Part shown: piece by piece, positions 56,196 through 64,000 of the stretch
How the letters are laid out: each line of letters opens with the position of its first letter
How positions within the stretch are numbered: the stretch's first letter is position 1
Source of the DNA: Didymella arachidicola
Taxonomy: Eukaryota > Ascomycota > Dothideomycetes > Pleosporales > Didymellaceae
Length of the DNA stretch: 64,000 nt
Direction of reading: 5' to 3'
NCBI GenBank assembly: GCA_016630955.3
Contig: CM049991.1
Span: forward strand, 310,001 to 374,000
Program-made: the position numbers and the translations under genes
The notes under the pieces: model-generated
Database searches by the model: none
What the model saw: only the letters and a program-made list of their open reading frames with translations
What the model was told of the DNA's origin: nothing

Positions 56196-57895
56196 TCAAT
56201 CCGATTTTTCGTTTTCCAGCACCTCGAGCGCTCCACCCACCAAGTGGAGACTGCCTGTCACCAGGACCATCACTTCTGCGTCCGTGCCATTCGCCCATTC
56301 GCGTGCGATCCCTCGCGCGGCGCTGACTGCTTCCTCGATGGTCCTCAAAACACGCACTTCTGCAGTGCTGTCGATCTCTGCCCAAGTGTGAGCCAGTGCT
56401 TTCTGCACGGCGAGAGCGTCTACTTCGACCTTGTCTGTATTAATAGACACCAGATCGGGTCTGTAGCCTTCAAGGAAAGTTTGATTAGTCGTGAAGATGA
56501 CATGTGTGAAGGGCGAGGTGCCTCCAGATGTGATCCCGCTCTGCAGAGCTGTGTAAAGTGCTTTGGCGAGAGTGCCAGCATCCCGAGTTTGCTGGTTGAA
56601 GATCAAGACTCGAGGATCCTTTGACTGTGACGGAGCCGCTGTAGTTGCGGAAGCAATCTGCTCGGCAAACCAACGGCCGGTGACCTCAATGCTTTCTAGG
56701 GTGTGGGCGCCATCAATGTGCCATGCAACGTTCTTCTCCCGCCGTGTCTCACAACGTCCTGACCATCGAACTTGCTCGAGGCCCTTGATGAACCGTGTAG
56801 GCAGCTCAATATGCGTCGCCTTCGTGGGGTCCGGTATCGACGTGTGACCTAATGCGCGAAGGTGAGCCGCAGCCGCAGCGATGGCCACAGAAGCGTTGAT
56901 CTTCTGGAAGTCTGCTGACAGCCCGAGCTTGATGCTACCGTCGGCCAGTGCCGGATGGAGGTCAATCACGTGGAGGTCCGCGCCCTTCTCCGCAGCTCGC
57001 TCTTGTAAGACTTTAATGGCCTCCTCCTTTTGGGGCGCCGAAAACGCGATGCTTCGTGGCTTGAATATTCCAGCCTTGTGCCACGCTATCTCGGGAAGCG
57101 TGGACCCGAGCATAGCGGTGTGATCAATGCCCAAGCTGGTCACCGCTGTGACTGTTGGCTTTATCAAGATATTGGTACTGTCATATTCCCCACCAATACC
57201 GCACTCTATGACGGCAGTGTCGACACCTTCTTGCAGGTATGCGTGCAATGCCATGAGTGTGAGATACCTGAAGTAGACAGGCTTCGTTGGAACATCAGCA
57301 GGTGCGTTCTCTGCCTTTGCTGCTGCTTCCAGCTTATCCCATACTTCAAAGAAGTACTTTGCGAATTTCTCCTCTGTAATCGGCTCATTGTCGATCTGTA
57401 TGCGCTCGCGAACGAATCGTAGGTGCGGGGATGTGTAAAGGCCGATCTTCGACGGCTGTGAGCGCGCCTCGCCAGCGGGTGTGTACTGCGACAGAATCGA
57501 GGAGATGAAGGCACTCGTTGAGCCTTTCCCTTTGGTCCCAGCAATGTGTACTGGTTTCAGCTTGTCGAAATCTGAGGGCTGCAAACGCGTCAGTATGAAT
57601 ACCCATCACAAAGCATGAGAGCCGCATCCCTTGTATCCAATCTTACTACACCATTCGATCATCTCTGGTATGGCAGCTTGATTCATACCACGTCCAGATT
57701 TGCGGATTGCATCAACAATCGCAAAATTAGACTGCAGCGTGTTCAGTGCTGCGACCGCAGCCTTCGAACCATCAGCTTTGGCTTTCGATCAAGCGCACAG
57801 CAACCTACCGCATAGTCGCGCTTCTCCATGCTATAGTATCTTCGCGCAACTGGGGTTGTGCGCCAGAGAACATACCAGCTACGTGCTATGAACAT
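56196..57895 (-). CDS. MET7: Folylpolyglutamate synthase (FPGS)
   Basis: Three exons: 57809-57895, 57630-57761 and 56196-57578, 533 residues. It adds glutamates to folates for one-carbon metabolism and methionine synthesis, in cytosol and mitochondria. Landmarks: LNTLQSNFAIVDAIRKSGRG, PEMIEWCSKIGYK, ATP-binding HIAGTKGKGST, YTSPHLRFVRERI, ECGIGGEYDSTN, LGIDHTAMLG, WSGRCETRR and WHIDGAHTLES. An upstream ATG (57893-57895) adds an Arg-rich, acid-free leader (MFIARSWYVLWRTTPVARRY), and a second ATG (57827-57829) lies just before EKRDYA; this is how dual-targeted FPGS isoforms arise. Intron 2 (57579-57629) should have a GT donor, but the sequence at the expected junction is GG. A consensus donor GTAAGA exists 17 bp upstream and, paired with an acceptor 7 bp downstream, keeps the frame with 8 fewer residues. 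Confidence 0.9.
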
Positions 57896-58250
57896 GAGGG
57901 CATCTTGCTGATGTGTAAGCGACCGTAGAGCACTTTATTTCGAAGGTTGCTCTTTCCGCCGATAAGCGGATGATGCAATTGCACAGACGCGCCGTTCCCT
58001 CAACCCGCAATTGGCTCGTTCATCCATCCCGTCTCATCTCCTCAGACGCGCATCAGATGCAAAAGACACAGCTACTTTCAGTGAACTAGTCTCCTTTCTC
58101 TGTCTTATCAATTACGATCATCCCAACCTCACCAGCATGGTAGTCGTTGTCGCAGGGGCCTTGTGGCTCCCATCTAGAGCAGCGAAGAACTCAAGGCTCA
58201 GTCTTCCGACTAAGCGGTGACGGTACTAAAGTACAACTGTATTCGCTATA
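57896..58250. other. Intergenic region upstream of FPGS
   Basis: 355 bp between the FPGS start and pogo-3; FPGS promoter. Nothing else seen. Confidence 0.4.
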
Positions 58251-60114
58251 ACGTACATGTACAACGAGCGGACCGGTCAACGAGCGGGCCACTTTTGCCA
58301 AGACCACACCAAAACTCCCCCTATTATGGCCCAAAACACTACAAACTGGCGCTGCATAAGGCAAAACAAGCTGTAATATTACTAAGAGACCTCTTCTACA
58401 GCATTCTTGCACGTTCGCGCGTTGTGCCCACTCTCTCCGCACCGTCCACAGCGTCGTTGGGATGGTTCACCTCCTTCAGCCCGAACCTGCTTCTTTGCCT
58501 TCTTACCATCACTACGCGCGCTAAACTCCTGCAGAGCAGCTATCCGCTGGCCCTCTTCAACCGCAAGGCTTCCCTTAGCTTGAATACGCTTTCTTTTGTG
58601 CGATTTACGTCGCGTGGCGGCCTTATTAGCCGCTCGAAGCTCAGTAATCTCCTGTTGTGCCAAAACCAGCTTGTGCGCAATAATTGCTGCCCCCTTTGAG
58701 ACCTTCTCAAACGCTTCAACTATAGAGGTTGGTGAGCTATTAACATGCGTCTGAATCCTCTTCTTCACAAGCGTTGATTGCGACCCAAATTCCAGGGTAT
58801 TGCTTGGGGTTTGCGACTGCCAGAGCGGGCTGTTTTGGGGGAGTGGTGGCGATGGGGTGCGCAGCTTCACATCCAGGGCCAATATGACGCGATCTGGGGC
58901 AAAGGGAGCCAATCCGGCCCCTCGGAACCCTCCTTGAATGTTGCTAGGGGTAATAGCTTTCTTGTGAGCCGCTACAAAGCATGGGAGGAACTCCTGCTTT
59001 GTAATGTGGTTGATCCGGTTGCGCATAAGCTCATTAACCTCAACCCCGTACGCCTTCTTCAGAGGGCCAAAACAACCCACATCAAGTGGCTGAAGGAGGT
59101 GCGATGAGTGCGGAGGCATGCATAGGATCACAATCTTCTGATCCTTGCAGTATTGCGTGAATTCTGGAGTGTTGTGGCTCCCATGACCGTCAATAATCAG
59201 CAACCGGTGGCTGCCAACAGTGCGCGCCTTTGTATACCTGTCAAAGTGCTTCAACCAGTCAAAACCAAGCTCATTGGTAGTCCAGCCGTTCTCAGAGATG
59301 GCAATACTCCAATCTTGGGGCAGGTTGTTGTCCTTGTACCAGCTGGACTGGTGTTGGCGGGCTTTGAAGATGATGTAGGGTGGAATAGCCCATCCTGTGG
59401 CATTAATGCCCTCAATGACTGTTACCCACTCCCGGTTGCCTGGCTGGACCTGCTTTGCTCGTCCTAGTTTCTCTGCATCTGTTACAACAACTCCGGTGGA
59501 TATCTGGCCCATCATGAAGCCTGTCTCGTCAAAGTTGTACGTGTCGTTGTCCTGGATGCCATACTTGACTTTGGTAGTAGCTACAAGGTTGAACCAGCCC
59601 TGTATAACCTCAGGGTCCTCGCAGAGGGCTCGCTTGTAGTCATACTTGCGATTAAAAACTGTTTTGAGCTCCTCCTGACGCGAAACAAACCTGCTGGCCC
59701 ACCTTGGGCCAACAGGGGCCAAACTGCGCTCTTTCAGCAGAGAATTGGCCATATCAGCCACAAATTCAAGCCGGGGGGACTCTCCTCGCGTAACCAGCTC
59801 AAGTATGCGCATAACAATCACCTGCTCCTCAGCGCTGGTTAGATTCCGTAAGTTGGCCATAATATTAACGCGTGAAGGTCGTCCAGCGCGTCGTTGGTGT
59901 AGTGTAGTTCGAGAGACGCTGTAGATAGCTGCAGCGCGTCGCTCTGAGAGATTCGCGTCTTGTTTGAGAGCTTGGAGCGCAAGCTGTATCTGACGCTCGT
60001 TTGACGCGTTAAACTGTACTTGTTGTGGAGGCATTAGTGTAGGGAGGGAGTTTTGGTGTGGTCTTGGCAAAAGTGGCCCGCTCGTTGACCGGTCCGCTCG
60101 TTGTACATGTACGT
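58251..60114 (-). mobile_element. Pogo-3: intact pogo/Fot1-like DNA transposon
   Basis: 1,864 bp with perfect 69 bp terminal inverted repeats (58251-58319 and 60046-60114; outer end ACGTACATGTACAACGAGCG) and TA duplications at 58249-58250 and 60115-60116. Within each end the motif CAACGAGCGG occurs twice, 16 bp apart. The inner part TTTTGCCAAGACC is shared with pogo-2. It carries one full-length transposase gene on the minus strand, with no visible defect. It looks recently mobile. Confidence 0.93.
58382..60034 (-). CDS. Pogo/Fot1-type transposase, full-length
   Basis: 550 residues from the ATG at 60032-60034 (MPPQQVQFNASNERQ); the frame stays open upstream through the terminal repeat, but no earlier ATG suits the promoter. 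The N-terminal HTH (about 15-55, SERRAAAIYSVSRTTLHQRR) and a CENP-B/Tc5 type HTH (about 65-120) bind the ends. The DDE_1 catalytic triad is complete: Asp169 (NFDETGF), Asp282 (IIDGHGSH) and Asp318 (LQPLDVG). The tail has a basic stretch (RRKSHKRKRIQAKG, likely nuclear localisation) and a zinc knuckle C-x2-C-x4-H-x4-C (GRCGESGHNARTC region). Intact coding and perfect ends suggest a possibly active element. No stop, frameshift or catalytic loss is seen. Confidence 0.93.
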   Translation of the reverse strand: MPPQQVQFNASNERQIQLALQALKQDANLSERRAAAIYSVSRTTLHQRRAGRPSRVNIMANLRNLTSAEEQVIVMRILELVTRGESPRLEFVADMANSLLKERSLAPVGPRWASRFVSRQEELKTVFNRKYDYKRALCEDPEVIQGWFNLVATTKVKYGIQDNDTYNFDETGFMMGQISTGVVVTDAEKLGRAKQVQPGNREWVTVIEGINATGWAIPPYIIFKARQHQSSWYKDNNLPQDWSIAISENGWTTNELGFDWLKHFDRYTKARTVGSHRLLIIDGHGSHNTPEFTQYCKDQKIVILCMPPHSSHLLQPLDVGCFGPLKKAYGVEVNELMRNRINHITKQEFLPCFVAAHKKAITPSNIQGGFRGAGLAPFAPDRVILALDVKLRTPSPPLPQNSPLWQSQTPSNTLEFGSQSTLVKKRIQTHVNSSPTSIVEAFEKVSKGAAIIAHKLVLAQQEITELRAANKAATRRKSHKRKRIQAKGSLAVEEGQRIAALQEFSARSDGKKAKKQVRAEGGEPSQRRCGRCGESGHNARTCKNAVEEVS

Positions 60115-61709
60115 TAGTCAACACGCACCAGAATGCGCGTCTCTAAGCAAACACGCATCTCAGCTGCATCACCTCAAGTCCATTGCCCCGCCGCACCGAC
60201 CTGTAGAGCTCCCCGCTGCCTCACCGCAGCGGCCTGATCCCGCAGTCTGAACCCTTTCACGACGACTATGCATCATCGCTTACGACTCCAGCAGTAGGTA
60301 GCCCACTTGTGCGAGGATGAACATGTTTGATCGCCTGCCATGTATCAGGCCTGCCTCCACAGCCGTGAACAGTTAGCGCAAAAGGTCTTGGGGTTTGAAG
60401 GCTCGGAATCTGCAACAACACGTTCCGCATACTCGAGAGAACCATTCGAGTGGATCACCAGACCTTGGCCTGTTCCAGAAAACTGGCTGAGAGCGCACAG
60501 ACTCGTCTTCGGACAAACTGACATCGTCTTGGCTAGACTGTGACGGCTACCGACTGGCTCCAGGATCTTCACAGCTCTTATGCACTTCACAAGCGTAAAG
60601 GCAGGATTGCGAGGCTTATGATCCGAACGCCAGCCGGATACATACCTTGGTACAGTGCAACCCTCGACAAGTGCCGAACATACGCGAGCAAATAACCCTT
60701 GTATCTGTCAAGCGTGAGAGAAACACATCCCATAGAGTCATTCAGCGAGCATCGCGAAGTTTGCAATGTCTCAAGGCTATCAGGGAGGTACGCAGCACCA
60801 TAGCAAACTTGGACAGTGTTGTTGAGATTCTTTCCGACCATGGGCATGCACTTCTGTCAATTCCAGGCCCTTGGATCTGACTTACGCTCTGCAAGATTTC
60901 ACTATAGGCTTGATATCTACCTAACCATATGCAAATTGCGCGTTACCGTTCGGCTGATCTCACGGACGCGTACCTGACGATCTTAATCGATACTTCCTTA
61001 TCATAACTGTCAGAGCGTTGACTGGCAGCTTTAAACGACATCAGCTTGGCGGCGACACATATATGCGAGCAGCTGGGTGATCGTAGTTTTGCACGGCTTG
61101 AGCAATTAAAGTCGTGGGGTGTCGCAGGGTTTGGATTGGTGACTGCGACTCTTTCGGTCGCATATTGTCATGACCCATGTTTCACACATCAGCATGTCCT
61201 TGCAATACCCGCGTGGGCCCGCAACAACATCATCCATATGATTCCCTTCGTATCTCAGTACTTTCTCATTTTGCGCATTCCCATACCGGTCCCAATTTCA
61301 ACTTCGTCATTTCACATGCCGCGCCGCCACTGAGCGTCTGTGGCGCCGCCTTCGCAATGGAGCTGGTCGCCAGGAAGATACATCCACCCCAGATGGTACC
61401 ACGGCGAGACAAAGATAGCACATTAAATCTTTGTCCTCGAAGGAAAAGCACAAACAATCCATAGGTACGTGCGTCGATCGCTTAATACTGAATTCTCGTT
61501 TTCCTAGAATACTCTTTGTTGCTCCTGATTTAGCACTCACCGTTTACAAAGGAACCGTTGACGGATTCACAACCACTTATTGGCGCCCTGCCAGCTGGCG
61601 CAGAAGAAGGGTCGAACAAAAATCGACCTAAAAGCCATCCAGATTTTCCTCCGTACACGACTCAACGACATACCCATACCGTACCTAATATCTAATCACC
61701 GAGACGACA
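60115..61709. other. Intergenic region
   Basis: 1.6 kb between pogo-3 and the secreted-protein gene. Short ORFs only, none supported. Confidence 0.4.
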
Positions 61710-62240
61710 ATGTTCGGCCTCACAACCACAAATGCAATCACCCTCTATCTCGTCATCGCTTTCCAAAACACCTTCGCGCCCGTCCACGCCCTTCCAAATC
61801 TGCACCGCCGCGGCCTCCCGGGCGCAGTGTACACCTGCGACGAGGAGAACTTTGGCGGCGACTGTGGCTGGTCACTGCCCTCCACAAACTGCCGCATAGC
61901 AACCGCCAAGTCAATAGGCCCCGATCCAGGAGGTTACTGCACACTGTACAAAAAATTCGACTGCACAGACTCTGTGCGCACACTGCGTTTCCCGGGCGCC
62001 TCGTCAGGCTTGCCAGATTATATGAGCTTCAAGTGCGGCGTGGGTGTCGGCATCTCAGGTACTGTGGCGCCGCAGGCAAACACAAACGCGGATCTGAGGT
62101 TGAAGGCTTTGCCGGCTGATAGGTTGGCGGGTGGGGTGGGCAGTGCGGACAGGAAGGAGCATATCAAGGAGCTGCAGGCGATGGAGAAGGATGGGTTTAG
62201 TGAGGGGATGATTGGGTTGAAGAAGGACATGTACTATTAG
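61710..62240 (+). CDS. Small secreted cysteine-containing protein
   Basis: An intronless 176-residue ORF. A signal peptide of about 27 residues (hydrophobic core AITLYLVIAF) is followed by a dibasic HRRG (33-34), a possible Kex2 site. The mature part has six cysteines (43, 52, 61, 77, 85, 109), and the pattern GAVYTCDEENFGGDCGW...GPDPGGYC matches a widespread group of fungal secreted proteins with a beta/gamma-crystallin-like repeat appearance. The last 60 residues are charged and cysteine-free. Possible effector or cell-surface protein; no function can be stated. Confidence 0.7.
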   Translation: MFGLTTTNAITLYLVIAFQNTFAPVHALPNLHRRGLPGAVYTCDEENFGGDCGWSLPSTNCRIATAKSIGPDPGGYCTLYKKFDCTDSVRTLRFPGASSGLPDYMSFKCGVGVGISGTVAPQANTNADLRLKALPADRLAGGVGSADRKEHIKELQAMEKDGFSEGMIGLKKDMYY

Positions 62241-62456
62241 GGCGCGTGGATTGGGTGGACAGTTTCAGTTCGTGTGTACCCATATTGAGATCAGCGTTTC
62301 TTCATGTCATTCGAGCGTACGCGACTTGTGGATTGTAGAGACGACTGTCCACAGAGCTGTGGCTTCTTATATGACATGCAGCCTTCATGTCGTCTGTTCG
62401 TTATACTGCTCATAAGCATATTTACAGGAGTTTTCCTTACGTCATAGGATATCAAT

Positions 62457-63049
62457 CTACAACTCGTCCTTGCTAACGCCATCAATGCTGACCAACTCCG
62501 TCTCGAAGATCAGCACACTGTTGGCAGGAATAGGACCAGCGCCCCTGCTACCGTAAGCCCAATCAGGCTGGATGGTCAACTTCCTCTTCTCGCCAGGGCA
62601 CATGTCGAGCAGACCCTGGTCCCAGCCCTTGATGACCTGGCCGCTGCCGACCTTGAAGCTGAGGGGCTGGCCGCGGTTGTAGGAGGCATCGAACTCGGAG
62701 CCGTCGGACTCAAGGGTACCACGGTCTGGGGGATGTTAGAATGGGATTGTGAGGAGAGCAGCCGGTGGGTATTGAGGGGGGCGACGGAGGGCTATGTAAT
62801 CATAGTGGAGGTACCACGGAGGACGTACAATGGACGTGGATCTTGTCGCCGGCGACAGTAGGGCGCTTGCAGTCGACTGCGGTTACAACTTCGGTCTTGA
62901 GGTGCTGCGACTTTGTTAGCGGCCATACGTGTGCAGGTACATTCTTGAGCATAAGCAAGGAGGAGCTGTGGGCGGTGACGTGCCTCATTGTTGATGGTCT
63001 CTCCGGCGAGCGCAGTCGCAGCAAGGGCAAGGATGGCTGTGAGCTTCAT
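62457..63049 (-). CDS. FPR2: FKBP2-type peptidyl-prolyl cis-trans isomerase of the ER
   Basis: Three exons: 62984-63049, 62829-62904 and 62457-62725, 136 residues; introns 79 and 103 bp. The first intron begins GC rather than GT (GAG-gcacgt) and ends AG, a rare but valid class. A signal peptide ([16 protein letters not shown]) precedes the FKBP domain: [59 protein letters not shown] and [13 protein letters not shown]. It ends KDEL, an ER retrieval signal, so it is a lumenal foldase that binds FK506/rapamycin-type ligands. All the conserved active-site aromatics of the family (Tyr, Phe, Trp, Tyr, Phe) are present. Confidence 0.93.
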
Positions 63050-63557
63050 GTTGGTCAATTGGAGTGTTTGGTGTAGCATCGTAGAGTTGAGAGATCAATG
63101 GAGCTGTAGCATGTAAGAGCGCCGCGAAGGCGGTGGGCTGGAGCTTGATGTGGGGAAGCGCCAACGCGAATCTGGCCTCAAGTTCAGGGTCTGATTGACG
63201 TCACACCCCGCATCTCTTCCTTTCACTCATACAATGATCGTGAAGGCTCTACTAATCGCTCGGAAAGGGCGATGATGACAATCTTAGAACCTCTCGGCAA
63301 TCCTTAGGTTCATATAGGGTACTTATATCCTCGCTGGAGAGGTGGCAGTTGCAGTCCGCCTGCATGAGAAACCCATGGAACCATGCGTGGGAGCAGCTTC
63401 GCTGCGAAAGTGAACGCAGACTTTCACATTGAGACAAGACATTTTGGCAAATCATCACTGCATCCTTTTATACAGCGCGTTATGGTTTGTTCATCCCCTG
63501 ATTACACTGCACTAACATCTAGCAAACCTTGATCAACTCAACCGCAAGCCATCAAAC
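63050..63557. other. Divergent promoter region
   Basis: 508 bp between the FKBP and last gene; no feature recognised. Confidence 0.4.
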
Positions 63558-63920
63558 ATGCCTTATCTGGTAGGAGATCTGCTTAAGGAAATCGCCGCTG
63601 GTGGACTAGTCCCCAGCTTCCCCACGTCTCTTGAAGGTCCGCCAAAGTCAGAGAAGGAGAAGGAGAAGGAGATGCTCGCTCTCAACGAGAAGAAGTCGAA
63701 AGCATCTCAGGGGACTCAGGCCGCGCAGGTGAAAACAGAGCTTGAGGTGGATTGGGTGAGGCAGAGGTGGGCACGGTACTATGAGCCAAATTCGATTGGA
63801 GAGATGAAGCCGAACTTCAGCAAGATGAAATTTTCACAATTCGTGCAATACATGGACGACGCTCAAGCGCAGGGAAGGCACAAGGTCGCTGCAGCTACGA
63901 GGCACATGGGCGTATCGTAG
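63558..63920 (+). CDS. Hypothetical protein, 120 residues
   Basis: ATG at 63558 in a good context, TAG at 63918-63920. The N-terminus (MPYLVGDLLKEIAAGGLVPS) is amphipathic, then a highly charged segment (PKSEKEKEKEMLALNEKKSK) and a last part with VDWVRQRWARYYEP and KMKFSQFVQYMDDAQ. It could be complete, or the first exon of a longer gene (a GT near the end of the ORF could be a donor), since the window ends soon after. Not recognised. Confidence 0.5.
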   Translation: MPYLVGDLLKEIAAGGLVPSFPTSLEGPPKSEKEKEKEMLALNEKKSKASQGTQAAQVKTELEVDWVRQRWARYYEPNSIGEMKPNFSKMKFSQFVQYMDDAQAQGRHKVAAATRHMGVS

Positions 63921-64000
63921 CAGGCGGATACAGAGTCCGACTCAAAGCAAGAGCAACAGGAGGAGCCTGCAAGGACCGCGGCCTTTGGGCTACTGACACC

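Overview
The window is nuclear DNA of a filamentous ascomycete, most likely a dothideomycete close to Pleosporales. Evidence: short (about 43-119 bp) GT-AG introns with CTAAC/CTGAC-like branch sites, fungal-type proteins (573-residue ATP sulfurylase with an APS-kinase-like tail, bZIP plus DUF3425, MARVEL-like membrane proteins, a PL4 rhamnogalacturonan lyase), and pogo/Fot1-type transposons, one of which looks hit by repeat-induced point mutation (RIP). The species is not determined from the sequence.

Layout. 1-1.2 kb: 3' end of an unknown gene and a DUF5321-like mitochondrial protein. 1.3-4.2 kb: a dead pogo-like element (pogo-1) followed by a small TA-flanked inverted-repeat element that carries a second copy of its own family. 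4.3-17.7 kb: a dense gene block with an SDR, Vps5 retromer sorting nexin, alpha/beta hydrolase, OXNAD1-like flavoreductase, a membrane protein, an Arb2-domain protein, mitoribosomal uS14m and a UFL1-like protein. 18.9-22.4 kb: PAPS reductase and ATP sulfurylase side by side, two steps of sulfate assimilation. 22.7-36.7 kb: an intron-containing tRNA-Tyr, a broken metallophosphoesterase, a small spliced membrane-protein gene, a bZIP factor, an enoyl-CoA hydratase, an F-box-like protein, an Ame1/CENP-U-like kinetochore protein divergent from a twin CX9C protein, and a MARVEL-like protein. 36.7-45.7 kb: sparse, with small hypothetical genes, a class II aldolase, and a second pogo element (pogo-2) nested in a third copy of the small repeat. 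45.7-47.3 kb: rhamnogalacturonan lyase. 47.3-53.7 kb: nearly empty. 53.7-64 kb: ZIP zinc transporter, folylpolyglutamate synthase, a structurally intact pogo element (pogo-3), a small secreted cysteine-rich protein, an ER FKBP with a C-terminal KDEL, and a hypothetical protein.

The three pogo elements show three stages of decay: pogo-3 intact with perfect 69 bp ends; pogo-2 carrying only nonsense codons, largely of the RIP type; pogo-1 with a frameshift, a stop and a lost catalytic Asp but perfect ends. The most interesting cellular finding is a full-length UFL1-like protein (UFM1 E3 ligase family) in an ascomycete. Exon boundaries were read by eye from splice signals, reading-frame continuity and family resemblance; no search was run. 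The working ORF set allows GTG/TTG starts, so every start was checked and moved to an ATG where needed.
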